From contig JAMLGT010000011.1 of the NCBI GenBank assembly GCA_023957755.1, positions 1 through 64,000 of the forward strand: a DNA stretch of 64,000 nucleotides. The letters run 5' to 3'. The notes under the pieces are model-generated. The model was given only the letters and a program-made list of their open reading frames with translations. It searched no databases and was not told where the DNA came from. This stretch comes from Chitinophagaceae bacterium (GTDB taxonomy: Bacteria > Bacteroidota > Bacteroidia > Chitinophagales > Chitinophagaceae). The translations under genes were made by a program, and so were the position numbers. Each line of letters starts with the position of its first letter. Within the stretch, counting starts at the first letter, position 1. Below are positions 8,690-16,383 of this stretch, piece after piece.

Positions 8690-10783
8690 ATGTTTAACCA
8701 ATCCAGAAAAAATATTATTATAGGGATGATTCTCGTGATAGGGGTCATCATCATAGCAAGACTGTTCAGCCTTCAGGTTTCGGACAACAAGTATTCTATT
8801 CTGGCTGATGAGCAGGGGAAGTTCAGGAAGGTTGTATATCCTGATCGGGGAATTCTGTTCGACCGGAAAGGCAGAGCTATCCTGAGAAATACGGTGATAT
8901 ACGATTTGATGATCACACCTGGTAAATTGAAAGGGATGCATCTCGATACTCTTTCTTTATGCAGAGTTTTATCGATTGATACTACCGAATTTAACAAGCG
9001 TTTGCAGGTTGCAAAGAAAACCTATCGGGCTTCTGTATTTGAAGCATCTCTTTCGGATGAGGTGGTCGCACGTGTGAATGAAAGTATGTATAAATGGGAG
9101 CCTGCTTTTTACTTGCAGGAACGTCCTGTGCGAGACTATCCGTTTGATGCAGGAGGAAATATTTTGGGATACCTGTCAGAGGTGAGCCCGGCATTTCTCG
9201 AAGCACATGAAGGAGAAGGCTATCAGCCGGGTGACTATGCCGGTGTAGCAGGGCTCGAACGTACTTACGAAAAAGTGCTCATGGGCCAGAGGGGTATTGA
9301 GTATTGGAAAAGGGATAACAGAAACCGGTTGACGGAGCCTCTGGAAAATAAACGATTCGATACACCGGCTATCTCAGGGCAGAACCTGCACCTTTCACTG
9401 GATATCAAACTCCAGGAGTTAGGTGAATATCTGATGACTAACAAGGTGGGATCTATAGTGGCAATAGATCCGAAGACAGGAGGTGTGCTGGCATTAGTAA
9501 GCAGCCCTACCTATAAGCCCAGTCTTTTGACAGGGAGCGACAGGAAGAAGCACTATACAGAATTGGTATTAGATCCGCGCTCTCCGATGTTTAATCGTGC
9601 AGTAAATGCTACGTATATGCCTGGCAGTACGTTCAAAACATTGCAGGCACTAATAGGCCTTCAGGAAGGCGTAATTACTCCCAATACTACCTTTGTATGC
9701 ACCGGCGCTTATTATGGGTGCGGCCGTCCGATGCGTTGCATAGATCCGGGAGTGTTCAAGCTGAAGGAGGCGATTACATGGTCGTGTAATACCTACTTTG
9801 CCAATGTGATGCAGCGGACAATCAATAACCCGCAGTTTGGGTCTGCAGTGGAAGGGCTTAATCAATGGGCAGCCTACATGAGAGGATTCGGACTCGGACA
9901 CAAACTGGGAATTGATATGCCATCTGAAAAGGGAGGTTTGATTCCGACCCCTGAATTTTATGACAAAATTTATGGAAAGGGAAGATGGAACTTTTGCACG
10001 TTCAGGTCCGTAAGTATTGGACAGGGTGAGGTGAATGTTACCCCGCTGCAAGTGGCCAACGAGATGGCGTATATTGCCAACAAAGGGTGGTTTATTACAC
10101 CTCACATGGTCGACTCAATTGACGGTGGCGATCAGTATGGATTACTGGATTCTTTCAAACTACGCCACTACCCGTTGAATATTTCCGATTCTGTTTTCGA
10201 AGCAGTGCATGATGGCATGCAGGGTGTAATGGAGCGTGGTACCGGTGCTGCTGCCAAAGTGCCCGGAATTGTAGTATGTGGCAAGACGGGAACCGTAGAG
10301 AACTACTATAAGGGAGTAAAACAAAAAGACCACGCTTTCTTTGCGGCATTTGCCCCAAGAGATAATCCACGAATAGCCATAGCCGTAGTATGTGAAAATG
10401 CAGGTTTCGGATCAAGTTCATCGGCACCCATAGCAAGCCTGATGATTGAGCAATACCTAAACGACAGTATAGGCAGTCCTGAAAGAAAAGCACGTTTAGA
10501 AGCTTTGGCTCACACGAACCTGATGCCCAGGCGTATCCTGGATGAAATCAGAAAGAAGGATTCTATTCAGGCTATAAAGAAAGCTGAACTGGAAAGGAAA
10601 CAGAAGGAACAGATGAAGAAGGAAAGTCAGGTAGCAGACAACGGAAACCCGAATCCCTTTGTGGTATCGGGGAATCCACGGAAGGATGGCAGGAAGGATG
10701 ATGAATCGCAAAAAATATCAATGATTTATGGTGCGCTGATTTCCTATCATGAAAATGGAAGTAGCTGGCACTCCAAAGCATAA
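8690..10783 (+). CDS. mrdA: Penicillin-binding protein 2 (elongasome transpeptidase)
   Basis: 697-residue class B PBP that cross-links peptidoglycan during elongation. One N-terminal membrane helix, the PBP dimerisation domain (DRGILFDRKGRAILRN), then the transpeptidase domain with S313-T-F-K, S365-C-N and K532-T-G-T, all in the proper order. The C-terminal 60-70 residues are charged, Lys-rich and low in complexity, an extension that varies between species. Followed by rodA, its SEDS partner, only 16 bases after the stop. Confidence 0.95.
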   Translation: MFNQSRKNIIIGMILVIGVIIIARLFSLQVSDNKYSILADEQGKFRKVVYPDRGILFDRKGRAILRNTVIYDLMITPGKLKGMHLDTLSLCRVLSIDTTEFNKRLQVAKKTYRASVFEASLSDEVVARVNESMYKWEPAFYLQERPVRDYPFDAGGNILGYLSEVSPAFLEAHEGEGYQPGDYAGVAGLERTYEKVLMGQRGIEYWKRDNRNRLTEPLENKRFDTPAISGQNLHLSLDIKLQELGEYLMTNKVGSIVAIDPKTGGVLALVSSPTYKPSLLTGSDRKKHYTELVLDPRSPMFNRAVNATYMPGSTFKTLQALIGLQEGVITPNTTFVCTGAYYGCGRPMRCIDPGVFKLKEAITWSCNTYFANVMQRTINNPQFGSAVEGLNQWAAYMRGFGLGHKLGIDMPSEKGGLIPTPEFYDKIYGKGRWNFCTFRSVSIGQGEVNVTPLQVANEMAYIANKGWFITPHMVDSIDGGDQYGLLDSFKLRHYPLNISDSVFEAVHDGMQGVMERGTGAAAKVPGIVVCGKTGTVENYYKGVKQKDHAFFAAFAPRDNPRIAIAVVCENAGFGSSSSAPIASLMIEQYLNDSIGSPERKARLEALAHTNLMPRRILDEIRKKDSIQAIKKAELERKQKEQMKKESQVADNGNPNPFVVSGNPRKDGRKDDESQKISMIYGALISYHENGSSWHSKA

Positions 10784-10799
10784 CTGTAGCTCGCACATA

Positions 10800-12155
10800 A
10801 TGAAAGAACAAATAGAACTTTCAAAGGGGATCGACTGGGTGATGGTATGGTTTTATATCATATTGGTGTCAATAGGTGTGATATGTATTTATTCGGTAGA
10901 GTATCATCAGGGTGATTCCTTTCTTAGCGGACTGGTCGAGTTAAAGAAAAACTATTCACGTCAGGTATTGTTTGTAGGAATTGCCGGGGTAATGGCAATT
11001 TTAATATTACTTACGGACAGCAAATTTTTTACTGCAACTGCCAATCTGGGTTATGCCATTGGCATCCTGCTTATTCTTGTAACTTTTGTCGCCGGAAAAG
11101 AAATCAATGGAAGCAAGTCGTGGATTCCGTTGGGATTCTTCAATTTGCAGCCGACCGAGTTGTGTAAAATATTCACAGGACTTGCACTGGCCAAGTATCT
11201 CTCGAGAAATGAGACTGATTTTGAGAAACCAAGGTCGCAGTTGCTTGCGGCGGCTATTGCGCTGTCGCCGGCAGTGCTGAGTGTGCTGCAGAACGAGACA
11301 GGGCTTGCGCTTGTCTATTTTGCTTTCCTGATTCCTATGTATAGGGAAGGCCTTCCGGGGATTTATCTGATTGTGGGCTTTTCACTGGCGGTGCTTGTGA
11401 TCTCCACTATTCTGGTTGAGAAGAATCTGCTTGCAATCATCCTCACTGCTATAGCAGCACTTTCTATTTTCTTATTAAAAAGGACAATAAAACGCAATAA
11501 AGGAATTCTCTTTCTCATAATTACCCTGTGGGTAGTGAGTGTCGGGATACAGCGATTTGCAGTTCCTTATCTGTTTACAAAAGTGTTGAAGCCTTATCAG
11601 GTGGAGCGTATTATGAGTACGTTTGGGGTCGACTATGATCCATCGGTGAGTTTGAAAGACATGACTCCCGAAGAGAAAGCAGAATATGAACTACAAAAGA
11701 AGAAAAAGAAACCGACCGAGAATTATAATGTGAAGCAATCCAAGATAGCTATTGGTTCCGGTGGTTTTTGGGGTAAAGGATTTCTTAAAGGCACACAGAC
11801 GCAGGGTGACTTTGTGCCCGAGCAGCATACAGATTTTATTTTTACCAGCGTCGGAGAGAATTTTGGATTCTGGGGAAGCAGTGGAGTAGTGATTCTTTAT
11901 ATGCTTTTTATGTTGAGAATTGTTTTTATTGCCGAGCGGCAAAGAAGTAAATTTAGCAGAGTGTATGCCTACAGTGTAGCAGCCATATTATTTTTTCATG
12001 TGGCGATAAATATCTGTATGACAGTAGGGTTGGCACCGGTAATTGGTATTACCCTGCCCCTGCTGAGCTATGGCGGATCGTCCCTGCTTACATTTACGAT
12101 TATGTTATTTATTCTGATCAGGCTGGATGCCGACAGACAAATGATATTGAGGTAA
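10800..12155 (+). CDS. rodA: Rod shape-determining protein RodA (SEDS glycosyltransferase)
   Basis: Peptidoglycan polymerase of the SEDS family, partner of PBP2, with about ten membrane helices. Conserved pieces include GSKSWIPLGFFNLQPTELCKI, QSKIAIGSGGFWGKGFLKGTQTQ, PEQHTDFIFTSVGENFGFWG and the C-terminal LPLLSYGGSSLLT. The start is taken at the ATG at 10800, giving 451 residues; an in-frame ATG at 10749 would overlap the PBP2 end and add 17 unlikely residues. A Lys/Glu-rich loop (about 285-315) lies in the large periplasmic region. Confidence 0.95.
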   Translation: MKEQIELSKGIDWVMVWFYIILVSIGVICIYSVEYHQGDSFLSGLVELKKNYSRQVLFVGIAGVMAILILLTDSKFFTATANLGYAIGILLILVTFVAGKEINGSKSWIPLGFFNLQPTELCKIFTGLALAKYLSRNETDFEKPRSQLLAAAIALSPAVLSVLQNETGLALVYFAFLIPMYREGLPGIYLIVGFSLAVLVISTILVEKNLLAIILTAIAALSIFLLKRTIKRNKGILFLIITLWVVSVGIQRFAVPYLFTKVLKPYQVERIMSTFGVDYDPSVSLKDMTPEEKAEYELQKKKKKPTENYNVKQSKIAIGSGGFWGKGFLKGTQTQGDFVPEQHTDFIFTSVGENFGFWGSSGVVILYMLFMLRIVFIAERQRSKFSRVYAYSVAAILFFHVAINICMTVGLAPVIGITLPLLSYGGSSLLTFTIMLFILIRLDADRQMILR

Positions 12156-12174
12156 TGATAGAAAAATAATTGAG

Positions 12175-12906
12175 ATGAAGATAATTCCACTTAGTGAAGG
12201 CGCATTTACGGTAGATCAGACAAAAAAGTTTATTCCATTCGATCTTGCAAAAGATGATTTGCACGAGAGAAGCAGGGGCAGCCTTCTGGTAGAGATTCAG
12301 CCTTTCGTGGTGATAACTTCCGAAGATATACTGCTGTTGGACACAGGGCTGGGGTATGCGAACGACAGTCATACGATGCAGATTCATCAGATACTTGCAT
12401 ATCACGGAATACTTCCTGAAGATATTACTAAAGTGCTGATGTCGCATTTGCATAAAGACCATAGCGGTGGTATGCTGCTTCCTGATAAAAAGACGAGCGC
12501 CTTCTCTAGGGCTACCTATTATATCAACCGGCAGGAATGGGATTTAGCTCTGAGCGAGACCTCCTCCTATCACCCTGAAGATTTTAGAAATCTAAATACT
12601 TCACAAATTCATTTTGTTGAAGGGAGTGGATATATCTCTGATACTATAGAGTATATTTTTACAGGTGCTCATTCTCCATACCATCAGGCTTTCAGGTTAA
12701 AGGAGCACGATGAAGTGATTTTTTATGGAGGAGATGTGGCACCCAGAATGATGCAGATGAAGAACCGGTATAAAGCAAAATACGATTACCAGCCTGAAGA
12801 AGCCATGCTCCTGCGCCAGCAGTGGATGGAGGATGCAAGGCAGGACCATCGTACCTTTTTGTTTTATCACGATATTAAGTACCCGTATTATCAGTTTAAG
12901 GGATGA
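12175..12906 (+). CDS. MBL-fold metallo-hydrolase
   Basis: 243-residue soluble metallo-beta-lactamase-fold protein. The metal motif SHLHKDHSGG (HxHxDH) is intact, with a later metal-ligand histidine in FTGAHSPYHQAF and an Asp in YGGDVAPR. Hydrolysis of a lactone, thioester or similar substrate is possible; the substrate is not evident. It begins 19 bases after rodA and may be cotranscribed with it, but no link to wall synthesis is evident. Confidence 0.85.
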   Translation: MKIIPLSEGAFTVDQTKKFIPFDLAKDDLHERSRGSLLVEIQPFVVITSEDILLLDTGLGYANDSHTMQIHQILAYHGILPEDITKVLMSHLHKDHSGGMLLPDKKTSAFSRATYYINRQEWDLALSETSSYHPEDFRNLNTSQIHFVEGSGYISDTIEYIFTGAHSPYHQAFRLKEHDEVIFYGGDVAPRMMQMKNRYKAKYDYQPEEAMLLRQQWMEDARQDHRTFLFYHDIKYPYYQFKG

Positions 12907-12950
12907 GGCTGGTTCTTGTACAACGCAGCTATATTTTCAGGTAACACTTT

Positions 12951-14075
12951 TTATTCTTTTTTGAAACGAGCTATCGCACTTCCGCTTTTGTTTACATACC
13001 TGACAAAATACATTCCGGCGGCAAGGGTAGCAATGTCTATTTCCTGGATAAGATTGGCAGAAACCTCTTTTTGGGTTATGATCCGCCCACCCAGGTCAAA
13101 GATTTGTAATTGAGATCTGGAATCAGGAACCCTGCCGAGGTGAAGACGTAGTTTATCTTTTGCGGGATTGTTTATGATATAGAAGTTTTTTTGTGAGATA
13201 TTTTCGATATTAACCACTATTGTAGGTGAGTATGAGAATTTGTTGTCAGAGTCCATTTGTTTAATACGGTAGAATACTTTTCCAGTGGCAGGATTCTTGT
13301 CGATGAATGTGTAAAGGGATCTTCCTATTGAGTTATGGCGAGGGCTCATGCTGCCTGCTTTCTTAAAAGAATGACCGTCGGTACTGCGCTCTATTTCAAA
13401 TAGTGCTACGTTTTTTTCCTCAGTAGTCTCCCATTTAAGTAATACACTATTATCCTTTTGTAATTGACCTGAGAAAGAAATCCATGTTAAGGGTAGGGTG
13501 CCCTCTAATGAAAATGTCCTTGCCAGAGTGAGCGAGGTGGGGTTGATAGTTCGGATATAAAGTGTATGCATAGTTCCTTTTGAAAGGCTGCTCACATCAA
13601 TTGACAGTGTATAGTTATTAAGTTCGGTGGTTGGGGAGATAAATTTAAGGGTGCCATTTCCCAACCCGGGGTCTTCATCAAAGAAATATTCGATTGCTTC
13701 AATGGGTGATTCTTGTTGGGATGACGGTATTTGAAAGTCCTGAGTTATTTTGTAGAGTTGAAAGTTGTTAGTCTGACTCCAGACGTTGTTTTTGTTTCTG
13801 GCCCTTACATATAAAGTATGCAGCCCGTTTGGAAGCGATGAAGCATCAATAGCTGTCGCGAGGTTGGCTACGACCGTGCATGGTGAAAAGTGCACAGTAA
13901 CTCCATTGCCAAATCCCGGGTCGTTATCGAATGTATATTCAATGGAAGTCACACCGAAGGGAATGGGATTGGGCGGTAATAAATAGTTATCCAGAGGTGT
14001 GGTCTGCGCCCCGGCAGAAAGCATGAGCAAGGGTACAGAGAGAAAGGCAATTACTGTTTTGAATGTACACTTCAT
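12951..14075 (-). CDS. T9SS-sorted surface protein with two internal repeats
   Basis: 374 residues from the ATG at 14075, which begins a good signal peptide (MKCTFKTVIAFLSVPLLMLSAGAQ). Two tandem domains of about 75 residues share IEYTFDNDPGFGNG and IEYFFDEDPGLGNG, each followed by a Ser/Leu-Gly-HTLYVR strand. Then comes a fibronectin-like strand region (LPLTWISFSGQLQKDNSVLLKWET) and a C-terminal type IX sorting domain (NFYIINNPAKDKLRLHL ... GMYFVRYVNKSG). It would be secreted and anchored at the cell surface. It sits 13 bases downstream of the beta-helix gene, so the two are one transcription unit. Confidence 0.8.
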   Translation of the reverse strand: MKCTFKTVIAFLSVPLLMLSAGAQTTPLDNYLLPPNPIPFGVTSIEYTFDNDPGFGNGVTVHFSPCTVVANLATAIDASSLPNGLHTLYVRARNKNNVWSQTNNFQLYKITQDFQIPSSQQESPIEAIEYFFDEDPGLGNGTLKFISPTTELNNYTLSIDVSSLSKGTMHTLYIRTINPTSLTLARTFSLEGTLPLTWISFSGQLQKDNSVLLKWETTEEKNVALFEIERSTDGHSFKKAGSMSPRHNSIGRSLYTFIDKNPATGKVFYRIKQMDSDNKFSYSPTIVVNIENISQKNFYIINNPAKDKLRLHLGRVPDSRSQLQIFDLGGRIITQKEVSANLIQEIDIATLAAGMYFVRYVNKSGSAIARFKKE

Positions 14076-14088
14076 GAGTTTACCGGCT

Positions 14089-15144
14089 TTAGTGAGAGGC
14101 AATACTTAGCGTGATATTCACAGTGGGCGTGCTTATGAGGTTGGGAATATCCGCAGAAAAAATACTGGGGATTGGTGGCATGCCGGATGGCACGTAAGGA
14201 GCGCTGCCTCCGAATGCACCGCAATCGATCATTATACTGTTTATACTGCCACCTTTCAACCCCGGCGAACCGGCTTTCAGTTTAAATCGGTTGTCCTTTG
14301 AAAATCCTTCTGAGGGGCTCTGGTCTCCATCATTCCAGTTAACAAACACTTGATCCATTTCGGTATTTTGAACGTTGTTACCTGCAGATGGAAATGCGGT
14401 ATTAGATATGATGTTGTTATAGTATTGATTGAGGGTCAGGTTGCTGGCTCCCATGCTGGGTGCCTGAATAATGTTGTTTTGAAAGAGAACATTTCTGCAA
14501 ATGAAGGATACAGAGCCTGTTTTAGTGTCAGGTAGAAAGGTGTTATTTATAGCGTAAATACTTGTGTTGTCAATATTTCCCGAAAAGTTAAAGCCTTTGC
14601 TGTAGAATATATTGTTATACACAAGGACATTATTTGCAGTTGAGGTTGATTCTCTGGAATTAATACCGTAGATAAAATTTTGCCGGATGGTATCATAGTC
14701 AGCTGTGGTATTAGGTTTGTCACCAAGGCGGAGCCAGCTTTCAATAAGGCATCTTTCAATAGTCAGGTGAGTGTCATTAAGATCGATTGTGCCGGTAATC
14801 TGGAGTCCGGAAACTTTGCTTCCTGAACTTCCCTGATCAAAACTGAGAGACTGGATTTTTGCGGGGTCTTTTAACCATTGGGTTTTTTCGTTTGCTATGT
14901 CTGTAAGGAAATAGCCTGTTCCAATTATTATTATCTTCTTATTTATAGTTGCGGAGTTATATGTAGTCTGAGAGCCTTCTAAGTAAATACTGTCGCCGGG
15001 GCTCACGAGTGGGGAGGTCACGGCCTCACTAAGTTGTTTAAAATCTGACTGGACTTCTGTATTGTTATTTACCCTCCAGATTTTAGCCTCGCTCAACAGA
15101 GATGTGAAGAGAGATAGTAAGAGTAGCAGTGTGTGTTTTTTCAT
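14089..15144 (-). CDS. Secreted right-handed parallel beta-helix protein
   Basis: 351 residues from the ATG at 15144, which starts a signal peptide (MKKHTLLLLLSLFTSLLSEA). The body is a run of short beta-strand coils with Asn ladders (GLQITGTIDLNDTHLTIERCLIES, NNVLVYNNIFYSKGFNF, SIYAINNTFL, ISRNVLFQNNIIQAP-like), as in pectate-lyase-fold proteins. No lyase catalytic Arg/Lys set could be assigned. There is no T9SS tail in this protein; the next gene of the unit carries one. Lies directly downstream of a LacI-type operator at 15234-15245. Confidence 0.7.
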   Translation of the reverse strand: MKKHTLLLLLSLFTSLLSEAKIWRVNNNTEVQSDFKQLSEAVTSPLVSPGDSIYLEGSQTTYNSATINKKIIIIGTGYFLTDIANEKTQWLKDPAKIQSLSFDQGSSGSKVSGLQITGTIDLNDTHLTIERCLIESWLRLGDKPNTTADYDTIRQNFIYGINSRESTSTANNVLVYNNIFYSKGFNFSGNIDNTSIYAINNTFLPDTKTGSVSFICRNVLFQNNIIQAPSMGASNLTLNQYYNNIISNTAFPSAGNNVQNTEMDQVFVNWNDGDQSPSEGFSKDNRFKLKAGSPGLKGGSINSIMIDCGAFGGSAPYVPSGMPPIPSIFSADIPNLISTPTVNITLSIASH

Positions 15145-15233
15145 CGCAATTTTAATTTTGAGAAGTAAGACTTCGCATGCTCTGGGCACATAAACTTACC
15201 TCAAAAAAGAGCGTTATATAAATGAAATAGAAC

Positions 15234-15245
15234 GCAAACGTTTGC
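15234..15245. promoter_or_regulatory. LacI-family operator, perfect 12-bp palindrome
   Basis: GCAAACGTTTGC is a perfect palindrome with the central CG typical of LacI/PurR-family sites; with its flanks it reads ACGCAAACGTTTGCAT, close to the PurR-type consensus. It lies about 90 bases upstream of the beta-helix gene start and 14 bases after the 3' end of the LacI-type gene. The same 12 bases occur at 16294-16305 on the other side of the regulator. Confidence 0.85.
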
Positions 15246-15258
15246 ATAATTTCCTTCT

Positions 15259-16278
15259 TCACTCCTTTTCAATGAGTTGTGTTTCTACATACACTTTAAA
15301 AAAAGCAGATGGTTCACTGGTAATTACATTCTTTTGCTGTATAAGGTCTAATAAAATTTCTGTTGATTTTTCGCCCTGTCGGTATGGAAACTGCTCTACA
15401 GAGGCGCTGGGACCATATTCCATAAATTTCAGGATAGGCATATTGGCATAGCTGACAAATTCGAGATCCTTCTTATACTTATTTGTCTTCCGTAAATGGT
15501 TGATTACATATATCGCTGTAAAATCATTAAACGTAATTATGGCAGTGGGGGGTTTCTTTTTCGCCAGGAGGGTTTCGATTGCATTTATCGTTCCCGCCTC
15601 GGATAAATCGCTCGAAACAATCAGCGATCGGTCGATCTTGAGCCTTTTCATCGTCAATGCTCTAAAGTAACCGTCCTCTCTTTCCATGCTGGCAAAAAGA
15701 GAGGGAGGGCCATTTATGAGGCCAATGGTTCTGTGTCCTTTCCTGAGGAGATAGTTCATGGCCTCGATAGTTCCGTTTCTAAGGTCACAGACTACATAGT
15801 GAATATTCTTCTGGTGGGGGATACAGTCAAAATATACTACAGGAAGGTGGTTTCTCTTTAGTGCATCCAGATGAGAATAGTTCATCGTCTTTTTGCTTAT
15901 TGAAATGAGTAATCCTTCTACCCGGTGGTGCAGCATACTTTCGACGAGTTCTTTTTCCTTTTCTTCAGTATCAAGTGATTGCCCGAAGAGTATTTTATAA
16001 TTTCTCTGCGTGGCAATGTTTTCTATGGCACTTAATGCTGTCGCGAAGAATGGTTCTGAAAGTTTGGGCACTATGACACCGATAGTTCCTGTTTTTCCAC
16101 GCTGAAATGAGATAGCGGGTGAACTGGGAATATACCCCAGTTGTTTAGCCATGCTACGTACTTTGTTTCTGGTTTTGAGTGAGATACTCGGATGGTTGTG
16201 CAGCGCTCTGGATACACTTGATACGGAGATACCTAATTTTTGGGCAATATCCTTTATGGTTACAAATTTTTCCTCCAT
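15259..16278 (-). CDS. LacI-family transcriptional regulator
   Basis: 339 residues. The N-terminal helix-turn-helix VTIKDIAQKLGISVSSVSRALHNHPSIS is unmistakable, followed by a hinge (PSSPAISFQRG, residues 51-61) and a periplasmic-binding-protein-like sugar-sensing domain (GTIGVIVPKLSEPFFATALSAIE). In the hinge, F58 replaces the usual minor-groove Leu and an Ile stands where Arg is common. The gene is flanked by two identical 12-bp operators, one only 16 bases before its own start, so it probably controls itself, the SusC/D unit and the leftward pair. Confidence 0.92.
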   Translation of the reverse strand: MEEKFVTIKDIAQKLGISVSSVSRALHNHPSISLKTRNKVRSMAKQLGYIPSSPAISFQRGKTGTIGVIVPKLSEPFFATALSAIENIATQRNYKILFGQSLDTEEKEKELVESMLHHRVEGLLISISKKTMNYSHLDALKRNHLPVVYFDCIPHQKNIHYVVCDLRNGTIEAMNYLLRKGHRTIGLINGPPSLFASMEREDGYFRALTMKRLKIDRSLIVSSDLSEAGTINAIETLLAKKKPPTAIITFNDFTAIYVINHLRKTNKYKKDLEFVSYANMPILKFMEYGPSASVEQFPYRQGEKSTEILLDLIQQKNVITSEPSAFFKVYVETQLIEKE

Positions 16279-16293
16279 TTTTTTCTAAATTAA

Positions 16294-16305
16294 GCAAACG
16301 TTTGC
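16294..16305. promoter_or_regulatory. LacI-family operator, perfect 12-bp palindrome
   Basis: A second copy of GCAAACGTTTGC, between the divergent LacI-type gene (start 16278) and SusC (start 16384). It is 16 bases upstream of the regulator's ATG and about 36 bases upstream of a -7 element for SusC (16341-16348), so it could serve autoregulation and control of the sulfatase locus. Confidence 0.85.
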
Positions 16306-16340
16306 GTTGGAAAGTAAAATAAATTGTTGAATTCAAAAAT

Positions 16341-16348
16341 TAAATTTG
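16341..16348 (+). promoter_or_regulatory. Probable -7 element (TAAATTTG) for the SusC/SusD unit
   Basis: TAAATTTG matches TAnnTTTG and lies 36 bases before the SusC start. No TTG element is found at 19-21 bases upstream; the operator palindrome sits just beyond that position. A missing -33 box with a regulator site upstream would fit a promoter that needs activation, but repression is equally possible. Confidence 0.4.
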
Positions 16349-16383
16349 AGTAGATATAGCATCATTTACCAAAGAATTAAGAC

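Noticed and set aside
10749-10799. Longer RodA N-terminus from the ATG at 10749
   Set aside because: It would overlap the PBP2 gene and add 17 residues that do not fit the family; the ATG at 10800 precedes the first helix.
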